Under the pieces are notes generated by a model, which was not told where the DNA came from, searched no databases, and worked only from the letters and a program-made list of their open reading frames with translations. Shown piece after piece: positions 1-8,807 of a stretch of 64,000 nucleotides of DNA; within the stretch, counting starts at the first letter, position 1, and each line of letters begins with the position of its first letter. Source of the DNA: Maribacter flavus (GTDB taxonomy: Bacteria > Bacteroidota > Bacteroidia > Flavobacteriales > Flavobacteriaceae); NCBI RefSeq assembly GCF_008386635.1, contig NZ_VUOE01000001.1:2037857-2101856 (forward strand), given 5' to 3'. The translations under genes were made by a program, and so were the position numbers.

Positions 1-159
1 CCAATAGAAAAAGAAAAGTGCCGCAAATAGAGTAAAAAGCTTTACATAGTCCGTTCGTTCCAACTGAAAGGCTAGACTATAGTAAAAAACCATGGAGAAC
101 AGCGCAAAGAGCAAGGGCAGTCTATGGAGTTGAAAATACGTTGTCAGCCTTCTGGGCAC
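1..159 (-). CDS. Partial membrane protein, N-terminus only (possible DUF2029-type glycosyltransferase)
   Basis: A frame of 53 codons on the minus strand runs off the left edge of the window. It begins at a GTG (157-159), with an in-frame TAG 10 codons upstream. The visible peptide starts MPRRLTTYFQLHRLPLL and carries two hydrophobic stretches (about residues 15-32 and 41-53) separated by a short charged segment containing ERTDY, as expected for a polytopic membrane protein. From memory this resembles the start of flavobacterial DUF2029 mannosyltransferase-like proteins, which often lie near GT2 genes like those at 17-19 kb, but 53 residues are too few to be sure. A TAnnTTTG promoter box lies upstream at 212-219. 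Confidence 0.5.
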   Translation of the reverse strand, partial: MPRRLTTYFQLHRLPLLFALFSMVFYYSLAFQLERTDYVKLFTLFAALFFFYW

Positions 160-211
160 GTTATTAAGTTTGGTTGAACAAGCACACTAATTTAGCGGAT
201 TATTTCAACTC

Positions 212-219
212 CAAAAATA
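212..219 (-). promoter_or_regulatory. Candidate Bacteroidota -7 promoter box for the edge gene
   Basis: Read on the minus strand the octamer is TATTTTTG, an exact match to the Bacteroidota -7 consensus TAnnTTTG. It is 52 bases upstream of the GTG start at 159. No convincing -33 TTG was found at the usual distance, so this is tentative. Confidence 0.3.
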
Positions 220-350
220 TGAGCTTCTCAAAGTGTTTGAAATTCGTTTATATAACGATATCCAGGATTGTCTCTCACGCAAAAACTCGGGGGTATTTTT
301 GGTTGTATTCTTTTCAAAAAGGCAAGAGGCTTTAGCCAAATCCATAGATA

Positions 351-1685
351 TTAGGTGTTTTTGAATTCCTTTACCTCCTCACCAAGGTCCAAAACTTTGG
401 CATTTTGCATTAGTTTTTGAAGCAAACTACTCCCGGCTGCACTTCTATACCCTCCCGCGCAATGCACGACAATCGGTTTGTCCCGCGGTATATCCTTGTA
501 TGTATTTCTAAGATTGTTCAGGGGATGTGTTAAGGCCCCTCCAAAAAAGGTTCCTTCATTGATTTCGCTTTGGTTACGAATATCCACAATGGTATAATCG
601 GAGGGATTCTTTTTGAAATCGGATAAATCCAGTCCATTGCTCTGCTCCAAATGCTTTTTATCCGGGGTTATGACCGATTTTAATTGGCTTTCATACCCAA
701 TTTTGGACACCCTATTCAATATTGCTTCCAAGTCATACGGATTATCGATGACGATATGGAAAGGCTCTTCCGGTGCTATTATGGAACCCAACCAAGTTTC
801 GAATTTGTCTTTTGGTGAATTGGCCTGTATGTTAATGCTCCCCGGTAAATGGCCTTTCTTAAAGTCCGATTCATTTCGTGTGTCCACAAGCCATCCATTT
901 TCCATGGCATTGAACTTAAACTCTATAGACGCTGTCGCCTTTCTAACATTCTTTGAGCCCATTTTGTTTATGTCCACGTTAAAACCAAAATAGGAGGGAA
1001 TAAAGGGCTGACTATCCAATAAATAGCTTGTAAATTCCTCCTTGGTCAGTTCCTTAAAAGCCCAGTTTCCCTGCCGTTCCTCTCCTAAGGTACTGCTACT
1101 GGCGGAACTTAAATTTTTACCACAGAGCGAACCCGCTCCGTGTGCAGGATACACTATGGCCTCGTCCGGTATACCTTTGAACTTGTTCCTTATGGTGTGA
1201 TACATCATTTCAGCCAATTCTTCACGCTTTGCCTTCATGTTGCCCGACTTCTCCCTTAAATCAGGTCTTCCAACATCGCCAATGAACAACGTATCCCCAG
1301 TAAAAAGAGCCATTTGATTATCATCTTTGGCGATTATCGTGATACTGTCCGGGGAATGCCCCGGCGTATTAATGGCCGATAACGTTACGTTTCCCAGGTT
1401 CAAGGTAACACCTTCGTCAAATGCGGTAAAGGGATAAGAGGCACCCAACTTTTCGCTGTTGTAAATCGTAGCACCTGTTTCCTCATGTATTTGAAGATGG
1501 GAACTTACAAAATCGGCATGGGGATGTGTTTCCATGACCGCAACGATATCCGCATCGTTTTCATGGGCATACTCATAATATTGTGTGGGATCTCTTTCCG
1601 GGTCTATGATGGACATCTTCCCATCGCTTATTATGGCATATGAATAATGGGCCAAAGGGGCATATTCAAATTGCTTTATAATCAT
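351..1685 (-). CDS. CstB-like persulfide dioxygenase / sulfurtransferase (MBL fold plus two rhodanese domains)
   Basis: The 444-residue cytoplasmic enzyme begins with a metallo-beta-lactamase fold (about residues 1-190) carrying THPHADFVSSH, the variant metal motif typical of persulfide dioxygenases fused to rhodaneses. A pseudo-rhodanese domain follows (about 255-345, no catalytic Cys in its active loop), then an active rhodanese whose HCAGGYR loop places Cys at residue 409. Another Cys (188) sits in the GAGSLCGK loop after the MBL domain. Length, domain order and both Cys positions match Staphylococcus CstB, which oxidises low-molecular-weight persulfides to thiosulfate. I chose ATG 1685 because the 12 residues further upstream lie outside the family fold. 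The SulP transporter just upstream on the same strand may move the resulting anion. Function is inferred from family membership. Confidence 0.82.
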   Translation of the reverse strand: MIIKQFEYAPLAHYSYAIISDGKMSIIDPERDPTQYYEYAHENDADIVAVMETHPHADFVSSHLQIHEETGATIYNSEKLGASYPFTAFDEGVTLNLGNVTLSAINTPGHSPDSITIIAKDDNQMALFTGDTLFIGDVGRPDLREKSGNMKAKREELAEMMYHTIRNKFKGIPDEAIVYPAHGAGSLCGKNLSSASSSTLGEERQGNWAFKELTKEEFTSYLLDSQPFIPSYFGFNVDINKMGSKNVRKATASIEFKFNAMENGWLVDTRNESDFKKGHLPGSINIQANSPKDKFETWLGSIIAPEEPFHIVIDNPYDLEAILNRVSKIGYESQLKSVITPDKKHLEQSNGLDLSDFKKNPSDYTIVDIRNQSEINEGTFFGGALTHPLNNLRNTYKDIPRDKPIVVHCAGGYRSAAGSSLLQKLMQNAKVLDLGEEVKEFKNT

Positions 1686-1845
1686 AATGTGTAGTTCTCT
1701 ATTTTTAAAAAAGTATCCCAAATAAAATAGGACATTCTATAAAAATAGACAGTAACAAAGGTTACATTGAACTTCATTTAAGAAAAATTTTGACCTGATA
1801 AAGCGCATGGTTCGCTCCAAAAGGAAAAGTCCTGTAAATCGAAAA

Positions 1846-3516
1846 TCAGCTCGATATTTCGCCTGCTTTCAATTTGTCCCTAAGATAGGAATAGCTATCC
1901 CCAATATGCTCAAAAATATCTTCGGGAGGTATAAGGTCAGGAATAATATCCACGGCCTCCAACATGTCCCTGGGCTGCTCCTTCAGACCCACCAAGATCA
2001 CCTCAATATTTTCCAGTTCAAGGTCCAAAATCACTTCTTCCAAGGTATATAGCCCGGTCTGGTCCATGTAGGGTACGCGGTCCATGCGTATGATTACCGC
2101 TTTTACATCCTGGGAAAGGGTCTTGATCTGGTCCTTGAAATAAGAAGTAAAACCAAAGAACAAGGGCCCATATAAATGTTTAACGATGACCTTGTCCTTG
2201 TATTTATCGTAAAACTCTATCTCGTCCTGCCAAGGTTTCTCTCCGTCTATTTCGGCTATATTTCCCACTTCCAGTCCTTTTTCGCCTATGTCGCCGGATT
2301 TTTTCATGAACAACAGACAAGCCAGGGCAATCCCGATTCCTACGGCGTGTATCAAGCTACCAAACGTGGTTACGGACAGCACCAACAGAAGTACGACGGC
2401 ATCGGCCTTGGGTACTTTTCGCAAATGCTTCAACCCCTTAAAATCGATGATCTTAAACCCGATGGGAATCAGCAATCCGGCCAGAACACTGAGCGGAATG
2501 TGCGCGGCCAGTTGTCCAAGCCCCAATAAAACGGCCAAAAGAAATAGGCCATGGAAAATCCCCGATAAACGCGTTTTCCCGCCCGCATTGATATTCACCA
2601 CGGTACCCTTGGTGGCTCCCGCCCCGGGAATCCCGCCAATGGCGGCCGCCAACATATTTCCAATTCCCTGCCCAATGAGCTCCCTGTTGCTATTGTGCTT
2701 GGTCTTGGTCATATTGTCCGCGATTACGGAGGTCAACAACGAATCGATACTGCCAAGAACGGCCAATACCAAGGCAAATTCTATGATCTTTGGATAGGCA
2801 CTTGGGGGAACGCTAAAGATGCCCCCAAGTTGGAAGGCGGGCAATCCGGACGGAATCTCCCCGATCAAAGGCACGTCCATTTTAGCAAAATAGGATATCA
2901 AGGTCGCCACGATCAATGCCACAAGGGCACTGGGAACGGCCTTGGTGATTTTCGGGAAAATGAAATACACTACAATGGTTATGGCCCCCAACAACAGGGC
3001 ATTGAGATTGATTTCGGATGCAATTCTAGGTAAATCCTTTATGACCGATACGGTCGACTTTGCCGAGTCCATGCCCAAAAATGGAAAGATCTGCAAAATA
3101 ACGATGATAAGGCCCACCCCGCTCATGAATCCAGAGATTACCGGATAGGGAAAATATTTCACATAGCCCGCTATATTCAAAAATCCAAAAATGACCTGAA
3201 ATGCGCCACCCAATAAAAACGTCAATAATATGATGTTCATGGAACCCTCCGCACCACCGTTCATTTGCATGGCAGTAGCCACCAAGGCTGCCGATACCAC
3301 GGTCATGGGACCAGTTGGACCACTGGCCTGCGTCTCCGTTCCCCCAAACATGGCTGCAAAAATACCTACCGCTATGGCCCCATAGAGCCCTGCCGTTGCA
3401 CCGAGGCCGGACTGTACACCAAAGGCCAAGGCCAAGGGCAAGGCGACAACCCCGGCAACCAAGCCACCTGTAAAGTCCCCTTTTAAATGTTTGGTGTTGA
3501 ATAGTTTATTGAGCAT
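1846..3516 (-). CDS. SulP family anion transporter with STAS domain
   Basis: This 556-residue inner-membrane protein has the SulP layout: about 10-12 hydrophobic segments from residue 14 to about 415, including the conserved ASGPTGPMTVVSAA half-helix, then a cytoplasmic STAS domain (about 440-545). The STAS signature reads MDQTG at about 484 where many family members have D-S-T-G, so the usual phosphorylatable Ser is Gln here. SulP proteins carry sulfate, bicarbonate or other anions; the sequence does not decide which. Its minus-strand neighbour is the CstB-like persulfide oxidase (160 bases downstream), which makes sulfur oxyanion movement attractive but unproven. Two palindromes lie in the upstream region (3560-3617). 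Confidence 0.88.
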   Translation of the reverse strand: MLNKLFNTKHLKGDFTGGLVAGVVALPLALAFGVQSGLGATAGLYGAIAVGIFAAMFGGTETQASGPTGPMTVVSAALVATAMQMNGGAEGSMNIILLTFLLGGAFQVIFGFLNIAGYVKYFPYPVISGFMSGVGLIIVILQIFPFLGMDSAKSTVSVIKDLPRIASEINLNALLLGAITIVVYFIFPKITKAVPSALVALIVATLISYFAKMDVPLIGEIPSGLPAFQLGGIFSVPPSAYPKIIEFALVLAVLGSIDSLLTSVIADNMTKTKHNSNRELIGQGIGNMLAAAIGGIPGAGATKGTVVNINAGGKTRLSGIFHGLFLLAVLLGLGQLAAHIPLSVLAGLLIPIGFKIIDFKGLKHLRKVPKADAVVLLLVLSVTTFGSLIHAVGIGIALACLLFMKKSGDIGEKGLEVGNIAEIDGEKPWQDEIEFYDKYKDKVIVKHLYGPLFFGFTSYFKDQIKTLSQDVKAVIIRMDRVPYMDQTGLYTLEEVILDLELENIEVILVGLKEQPRDMLEAVDIIPDLIPPEDIFEHIGDSYSYLRDKLKAGEISS

Positions 3517-3559
3517 AGCGTTCTATTTTGGTTTGTTGGTCCTAACAATATAAAAAGTT

Positions 3560-3590
3560 GGTATCGGAAATTCCGTATTCGTAAGATACC
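3560..3590. promoter_or_regulatory. Nested inverted repeat upstream of SulP gene
   Basis: GGTATC (3560-3565) and GATACC at the far end are perfect inverted arms, with a second palindrome CGGAA-A-TTCCG nested inside the left half. The block lies 44-74 bases upstream of the SulP start codon, where an operator or leader structure would be expected. Confidence 0.35.
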
Positions 3591-3598
3591 AAATTCAA

Positions 3599-3617
3599 TT
3601 GTTTAACAGTTAAACAA
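3599..3617. promoter_or_regulatory. Perfect 19-bp palindrome, candidate operator
   Basis: TTGTTTAAC, one central A, then GTTAAACAA: 9-bp arms with no mismatch. It sits 83 bases upstream of the SulP start and 58 bases beyond the GH29 stop. The form suits a dimeric HTH regulator site; no regulator is encoded next to it. Confidence 0.45.
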
Positions 3618-3674
3618 ATGATTTATGCCTAAAATATGAAATACTGCATATTTGCATTGACCCATTCAAGGAAA

Positions 3675-5168
3675 TTACTCCAATCGTGATACCTTGATAG
3701 TCCAAACATAGTTGCTAGGGGGATTCTTCCGGATGGATCTTGGAATGTTTACCACGAAGCCTTCCTCTTGGGGCGTCCACTTCAAAACCTCATCATATCC
3801 CAAAAGCGTTACGGTACTTCCTTTTTTGGGCCGATGCGATTTTATGGGAATCGTTGCCGGTATTTCCGTTTCCCCTTCCTTCGCGAGGTACAGAAAGTAG
3901 GTTGTACCATCCTTCTGTTGGGTCATACAAATGTTATCCTCTTTGTAGGGCGCCAAGGTATGGCTATTGTAAATGGCTTCGTTGTTGATATCCATCCACT
4001 TTCCATATTCCTGGAGCAAATTATAGGCACCCGGGTCCCATTCCCCCTCAGGCGATGGGGCAATGTTCAACAACAGATTACCTCCCTTGGCCACAATATC
4101 CACCAACATTTGTATACCCTCCTTACCTGTCATGTAATTGGAATCCGGCGTGTAGGACCAGCCATCACCTGAAATGATGCAGGATTCCCAAGGGTAGGGC
4201 AGTTCCTTTTCCGGTACGCGGTTTTCCGGGGTAAGGTAATTTTGATTTTTTCCGTAAACGGCACGGTCCACGACAATGAGCCCGGGTTGTTTTTCACGGG
4301 CCTTGGTCACCAGTTCGTCCATGCGGATATCCTGGGATACCATTCTGTGTTTTATGAAACCATTTCCCGAAGCGTTTTCGGTAAACTTTTCCGCATAGTT
4401 TTCCTCCAAGTTCTGTTGATCCCGTTTTTTGACCCAACCGCCATCGAGCCAAATAATGTCCACCTTGCCATAGTCCGTCAGTAATTCCAACAATTGATTA
4501 TGCGTGAACTGTACGTACTTTTCCCATTTTTCAGGATATAGGGCAGGGTCATAGTTTACATTCCTGTCCTGTGGCGGAAAATAGGGGTCCCAGTAGTTTT
4601 TATGGTGCCAATCCGGTTTGGAAAAATAGGCACCTACCCACATATCCTTCGCCCTAAAGGAATCGAAAATTTCCTTGGTGATATTTGCCTTGGGATGTTC
4701 GCTAAAGGCACATCCTGGGTCGGTAACCTTATAATCCGTGTATTTGGAGTCGAACATGGAGAATCCGTCATGGTGTTTTGTGGTAAAAACCACATAGCGC
4801 ATTCCGGCGGCCTTGGCGGCATCGGCCCATTTATCAGGGTCAAATTTTACAGGGTTAAACGTCTTTTTAAGATCCTCGTACTCCTTTTTATATTCAAAAT
4901 AGTTTTGGGGATTGCTTCCTTTGGTACGTTCGCACCAACCGTAGTCCTCCGGACAAATGGACCATGATTCCACGATGCCCCATTGGCTGTAAGCGCCCCA
5001 ATGCATTAGTAATCCGAATTTAATATCCTGCCATTGATCCAGTTTTTCCAGGACCAAGGGGTCCGTTTCGGGCACATACCGTTCATCTTCCAAGATGGCC
5101 TGGGCGAAGGAATAGGAGGTAAACAGAAGGATTAAGGCGATGGCTAATTTTTCCAGCGAAGTTTTCAT
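3675..5168 (-). CDS. Alpha-L-fucosidase, glycoside hydrolase family 29
   Basis: A 497-residue exported hydrolase that releases alpha-linked L-fucose from glycans. A signal peptide ends near residue 22-24 (TSYSFAQA). The GH29 barrel shows LLMHWGAYSQWG (53-64), the substrate-binding TTKHHDGFSMFD (129-140) and the nucleophile strand IIWLDGGW with Asp242; a beta-sandwich C-terminal part follows. Length is normal for the family. It is a single gene: there is no SusC/SusD pair, sulfatase or fucose catabolic gene beside it, so it is not in an obvious polysaccharide utilisation locus. Its natural substrate (fucoidan, host or algal glycan) cannot be told from sequence. The start codon is well supported by the signal peptide. 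Confidence 0.9.
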   Translation of the reverse strand: MKTSLEKLAIALILLFTSYSFAQAILEDERYVPETDPLVLEKLDQWQDIKFGLLMHWGAYSQWGIVESWSICPEDYGWCERTKGSNPQNYFEYKKEYEDLKKTFNPVKFDPDKWADAAKAAGMRYVVFTTKHHDGFSMFDSKYTDYKVTDPGCAFSEHPKANITKEIFDSFRAKDMWVGAYFSKPDWHHKNYWDPYFPPQDRNVNYDPALYPEKWEKYVQFTHNQLLELLTDYGKVDIIWLDGGWVKKRDQQNLEENYAEKFTENASGNGFIKHRMVSQDIRMDELVTKAREKQPGLIVVDRAVYGKNQNYLTPENRVPEKELPYPWESCIISGDGWSYTPDSNYMTGKEGIQMLVDIVAKGGNLLLNIAPSPEGEWDPGAYNLLQEYGKWMDINNEAIYNSHTLAPYKEDNICMTQQKDGTTYFLYLAKEGETEIPATIPIKSHRPKKGSTVTLLGYDEVLKWTPQEEGFVVNIPRSIRKNPPSNYVWTIKVSRLE

Positions 5169-5553
5169 GGTTGATTACGTTAAGACCGAAAATTGAAAAT
5201 CGTTTAAATAAGCTGAAATATAGCAAATCTGGAAATCAATAATAAGAAGAAGGCTCCTAAAGGTTGATAAAAATAAAAGGGCCAAGTAAAGTGCTCTAGA
5301 GGTCAAATTTTGGAAATAACTTTTAGTAATTAGTTCAATGATCTGGATTATTGGCAGTTGTTTTTAGAATAATTTACCATGTCCTTTTTTTCATAAGTTC
5401 AGGAATGCTGCGGCAGATTGGCCATAGAAATCTATTATGAATTGGGCTATAATGGTCTATTTTAGGCGTGCTGCCTTAAAATGATTCTTCATTTATCCAT
5501 TGGTTTTAGTCCACGCATAAGAAGCATTGTTATTTTAAGCAGTGTGACAATGG
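5169..5553. other. Intergenic stretch, nothing recognised
   Basis: A 385-base AT-rich gap between the start of the fucosidase gene and the end of the DUF1349 gene. It must hold the fucosidase promoter. I saw TATATTTC (one mismatch to TAnnTTTG) about 50 bases upstream of the fucosidase start, but no terminator hairpin, repeat or plausible small gene. Confidence 0.5.
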
Positions 5554-6165
5554 TTATTTTTTTATGCTTTCCAACCATTCCAATCTTTTCAAGTCCGCTA
5601 AATGTTTGATGGTAAATCCTTCAAAGATGGCTTTAAAGCCATCTCCATTTGGACTTGCCGCCATCATACCCACCTTTACCGGAATCCTATCTTTTAGATA
5701 GCATAGGTTGCTCATCGCATAGTCCTTGCCATCCAGGGAATAATATATTTCTACCGCATCTAATCTTCTAATAATCTTAATCCATACGGATTTAGGTCTT
5801 TCCAATAATCTAATAATGCTCCAGCTACTTTGACGGTTCGTTACTACGGTACTGTAATTATACATGCCGTCAACATATTCAATTCCAGTTTTTATCCAAT
5901 GTTTTTCGTTAATACGTAACATCATCCCCATTTGGTCATATTGGGTTTTATAGGAACCTGAAATTTTTAAGGTGGCCTCAAACTCGCCACCTCTGACAGT
6001 ATAATAAAACGGACCATCGTCTACCGTAAATCCATAATGTGTTTTACGCCAATAGTCTGATTGCGGGGTTACGAACAATTCTAATCTGTCGTCTGAAATG
6101 TTCCAGGAGCTTGGTTCATTATACCAGTTCATGGAATTTAAGTTTTGTGAAGAAGCTTTGTTTGC
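5554..6165 (-). CDS. DUF1349 family protein (concanavalin-like fold)
   Basis: About 203 residues, no signal peptide or membrane segment. The sequence has the hallmarks of DUF1349: SSWNISDDRLELFVTP near the start, DFW-like SDYWRKTHYG, GGEFEATLKI, YDQMGMMLRI, WIKTGIEY, and a C-terminal part with YYSLDGKDY and VGMMAASPNGDGF. These proteins form a lectin-like beta-sandwich; many are annotated as glycan-related but a biochemical role is not established. I prefer the second Met (6165) because the preceding four residues (MKPM) add nothing to the family match; 6177 is possible. It is monocistronic, with long gaps on both sides. Confidence 0.8.
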   Translation of the reverse strand, partial: ANKASSQNLNSMNWYNEPSSWNISDDRLELFVTPQSDYWRKTHYGFTVDDGPFYYTVRGGEFEATLKISGSYKTQYDQMGMMLRINEKHWIKTGIEYVDGMYNYSTVVTNRQSSWSIIRLLERPKSVWIKIIRRLDAVEIYYSLDGKDYAMSNLCYLKDRIPVKVGMMAASPNGDGFKAIFEGFTIKHLADLKRLEWLESIKK

Positions 6166-6177
6166 CATGGGTTTCAT

Positions 6178-6540
6178 TCCTAAAATTGTATGCTATTTAA
6201 TCGCGTTTGTGACCGTACTGCGAGTAAAGTAATGTGAGTTAAAAAGGTCTATTTTCATTGGGCCAAGATAAGGCTTCCCACCTTCTGGATGTTTGTATGG
6301 TGCATTTCTTACTTTATATGGATTTCAAATGAAATATAACGAAAGCCCTTTAGAAAAATATGGTTATCCTTTCAAATTTGGAATTGAAGCTATCCAGTTG
6401 GGCTAGATGAGCAAAGACAATAAATTTTGAAACAAGCGGCTACCATTGCAAAATCTGGGCTGTCCTATGATGAGAACTATGTATCGAAATTGAACTAAAA
6501 GAACTTGTTTTTTAACTCAGCATCTATGTTAGGTGCAGTT
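6178..6540. other. Intergenic stretch, nothing recognised
   Basis: A 363-base gap between two minus-strand genes. I found no convincing small gene, terminator, RNA gene or repeat. Its AT-rich character is ordinary for the region. Confidence 0.5.
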
Positions 6541-7002
6541 TTATTTTTCTGAAATCTCTTTCAATTTGTCTAATGCGCTGGGATAAGTATTATCAAAGTA
6601 GTCAAGGTATTCATCAACAACATCCAGCTCCACAATTACGGTAGTGATTCCATTGTTTTCTTTGAACTTATAGTTTTCAAGTCCGCCAGCCCATTTTTCT
6701 ACCTTTTCCCCAGTTGTTATTTCATTCTCTCCATCCAGAATACCATAGTGACGAATTGAAACAAAATCGGCAGGTTTGTTTTCAACAATTTCCGAAACCA
6801 TGCCTCCTTTTTTACCATTTTCATCTAATCCGATAAAATGAATTTTACTTCCTTTATTCCAGCTTCCCTCAAAAGTTGATGTTGGGTTAAAAGCTGACGT
6901 CCAATATTCATAGGTGGATTTATCATTTAACCCTAGCATCGCTTCATAGACATTTTGGGATGAAGAATTTATCTTCTTTTCGTATTTGATTTTTTTCATC
7001 AC
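6541..7002 (-). CDS. SRPBCC / AHSA1-like START-domain protein
   Basis: A 153-residue cytoplasmic protein that fits the SRPBCC (Bet v1-like) fold. It begins MKKIKYEKKINSSSQNVYEA, the usual first strand and helix, with a central tryptophan-containing loop (YWTSAFNPTSTFEGSW), the strand HFIGLDENGKKGGMVSEI and a long C-terminal helix. Family members bind hydrophobic ligands or act as Hsp90 co-chaperone-like proteins; no ligand can be predicted. The first codon gives an extra Met (MMKK), either Met may be used. The gene lies just left of the first 1.5 kb direct repeat and is not obviously linked to it. Confidence 0.8.
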   Translation of the reverse strand: MMKKIKYEKKINSSSQNVYEAMLGLNDKSTYEYWTSAFNPTSTFEGSWNKGSKIHFIGLDENGKKGGMVSEIVENKPADFVSIRHYGILDGENEITTGEKVEKWAGGLENYKFKENNGITTVIVELDVVDEYLDYFDNTYPSALDKLKEISEK

Positions 7003-7100
7003 TCGATATTAAAGTTTTAAATTAATCTTTTTATCCAACTCCAGAGTTATGATATGAAAAGATTTTGTTCGGGTATTTTAATGATTCTCAAAAATTGCAG

Positions 7101-8664
7101 CTAACGCCGCGCTATGCGTAGTCCGGCGAATTTTAAGGAAATAAAGCAAATTCATTTGCGGTATTGGTAATAAAATTGGCCGACCTTCCGAGTGAAGCGA
7201 ACACATGAATACTTTAAGAAAAATAAAAAGGCATGAATAAATTACATATAGAGTCCTGATATGTCGAGTAGCAGAGCCTTAGCGGCGGTCTTTACAAAGA
7301 GGTCCCTTATCCTACGGCCAATGTAATTTAGTTCACTGTTTTTTATTCTTTGCTAGCTGAGTTCATGAATCTCGCAAGCTCGATTTGGCATGGCGCAGAG
7401 CTTGTGCTGAGTTTATCGAAGTAATGATGTCGACTAGCTTTTGGTGCGGGAATTGCGCTAGCAATGCAACTAAAGTACGCCGCAGGCGACCAAGAGGAGC
7501 GACCGATGAATTCCTTTGAAAAAATTAGAAATTACATGAATAATTCGACATCATCGCATAAATATGTGTGATCATAGTTAATGATAAGAAAGCTAAACCC
7601 TAGGAAACATACCATGGGAACCATCGACCTTGCCAGTTTGCTCCTAAATAAAAAGGGGCCCTTGTTCATGGCCCCTTTTCTGCATTGTTCATTTGTTCAG
7701 ATTCATATTAAATGTAAACATGAAATATCCGGCTAATCCAGTGGCCTGATCATTTTCATCAACTCCCGGTCATGATTATGCACTATGCGGCATTCCGTAT
7801 CAAAATACATCGTGGCGCCATTGTCTGCGGTATAGGGTTCCCACTCTGGAAGTACCCCTTGTACGTTGGGATTTCCCGTTTTTACAAAATTGATCCAGGC
7901 AGAACTCATCTTCTCGGCCAGCTCCCAGGCATCCTCTCCATTGCCGGTCCAGTCTGACCTTAGATCGACCGTATTGAAGGCCAAAGGAATGTCCAAACCA
8001 TGGAACGAACCCTTAGAGGCATCTTCAACGGGGCTTTTCCATGCCAATAGGTACGCGTATACTGGGGCGTCCGATTCTTCGGCCCTAGCATCGGCAGTAC
8101 GAATTGTATAGGGCCTAAACATTTTATCAATGGACAACAGGTCCTGAGGGGTATAATCCGGATACGCTTTTTCGTATAGCGATACAAATTCATCGGTCCC
8201 GTCTCCATATTCCTTGGCCAGACTGTCCTTTGCCTGTTCCAACGTAAGTGTCTTGTTTCCATAGGCGACAGGCATCAGCTCGTTCAAGGTTGAACCGATC
8301 ATCACGGGAATGTTTTTTGAAATATCCGCAAAACCTGGGCTAAAAGGTTGTTGAAGCAATACCTCGCCATCTACCGAGGGTGCAAAACCAAACATTCCGG
8401 ATGAACCCGGAATTCTAGGGCCCGAAATTTCGGCTACGGCCTCATTTCCTGCTTTCACAAGATCATGATACGGAATGGTGTCCAGCTTTTTAACGTCTTC
8501 AGGGGTAAGGTTTAATTTCTCAAGCACGGTTGCGGCCAGTTTCTGTGACTTCTCTTGGGTCATTGAATTAATCAAGGTACCGCTTTGTATAATCGCCTTG
8601 TTGAACAATCCTTTCGCAGCTGGCATGCACATTAAGGTGCCTACTTTTCCGCCACCCCCGGATT
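7101..8664. repeat. Left copy of 1.5 kb direct repeat bracketing the P450 module
   Basis: This segment matches 14613-16071 in the same orientation. It begins with a short hairpin (CGCCG ... CGGCG around 7104-7130), continues through about 630 bases of noncoding DNA and ends inside a carboxylesterase reading frame. In the coding part the two copies keep a constant offset of 7407 with no indel. Hand counts give 42 of 58 matches at the gene end (7733-7790), 37 of 41 at 8101-8141, 464 of 464 at 8142-8605 and 52 of 59 at 8606-8664; similarity stops dead at 8664. Relative to the right copy the noncoding part carries about 106 extra bases, mainly near 7175-7255 and 7480-7533. The noncoding part also contains a degenerate unit of the tcgacaggctcagc-type repeat (about 7408-7424). 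Confidence 0.93.
7648..7680 (-). terminator. Intrinsic terminator after chimeric esterase gene
   Basis: Read on the minus strand, AAAAGGGGCC and GGCCCCTTTT form a 10-bp stem around a 9-base loop, followed by T-rich sequence. It lies about 52 bases past the stop codon at 7733. The right repeat has a weaker counterpart at about 15057-15084. Confidence 0.7.
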
Positions 8665-8803
8665 TATAATCGCCAATGTATTTTTGTTGCTCCTCAGGAG
8701 TAACTTCTATGTAGGAATCACCCCAGGCATCTCCTAAATTTCTGAGATAGTCTATGGTTTTTTCTAAATTTTCAATTTGGTCAGGGGTCATTTTATCTTT
8801 CAT
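7733..8803 (-). pseudogene. Chimeric, N-terminally replaced carboxylesterase (duplicate of 15140-16708)
   Basis: An open frame of 356 codons. Residues 48-356 duplicate residues 214-522 of the intact esterase at 15140-16708, with most differences in the last 110 residues. Residues 1-47 (MKDKMTPDQIENLEK... to QQKYIGDYK) are unrelated to the esterase and come from another gene; the IGDYK piece recalls C-terminal domains of serine hydrolases but is not assignable. The chimera keeps the downstream GGGG and by coincidence the Ser codon of the nucleophile elbow. It has lost the signal peptide, the HGGGF oxyanion loop and half of the alpha/beta core, so it is very unlikely to be an active esterase. 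Its ATG follows the AraC stop by four bases, so it is probably cotranscribed with the regulator. It could still be translated. Confidence 0.85.
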
Positions 8804-8807
8804 TCGT

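Noticed and set aside
2288..2797. Long antisense frames over the SulP gene, and similar frames opposite many other genes
   Set aside because: They are mirror frames of strongly supported genes, lack family features and have no ribosome-binding context.
7101..7260. Possible integron attC-like site at the start of the repeat
   Set aside because: There is a hairpin, but I could not find a paired GTTRRRY/RYYYAAC core in the right spacing and no integrase is present; kept only as a dispersed-element question.
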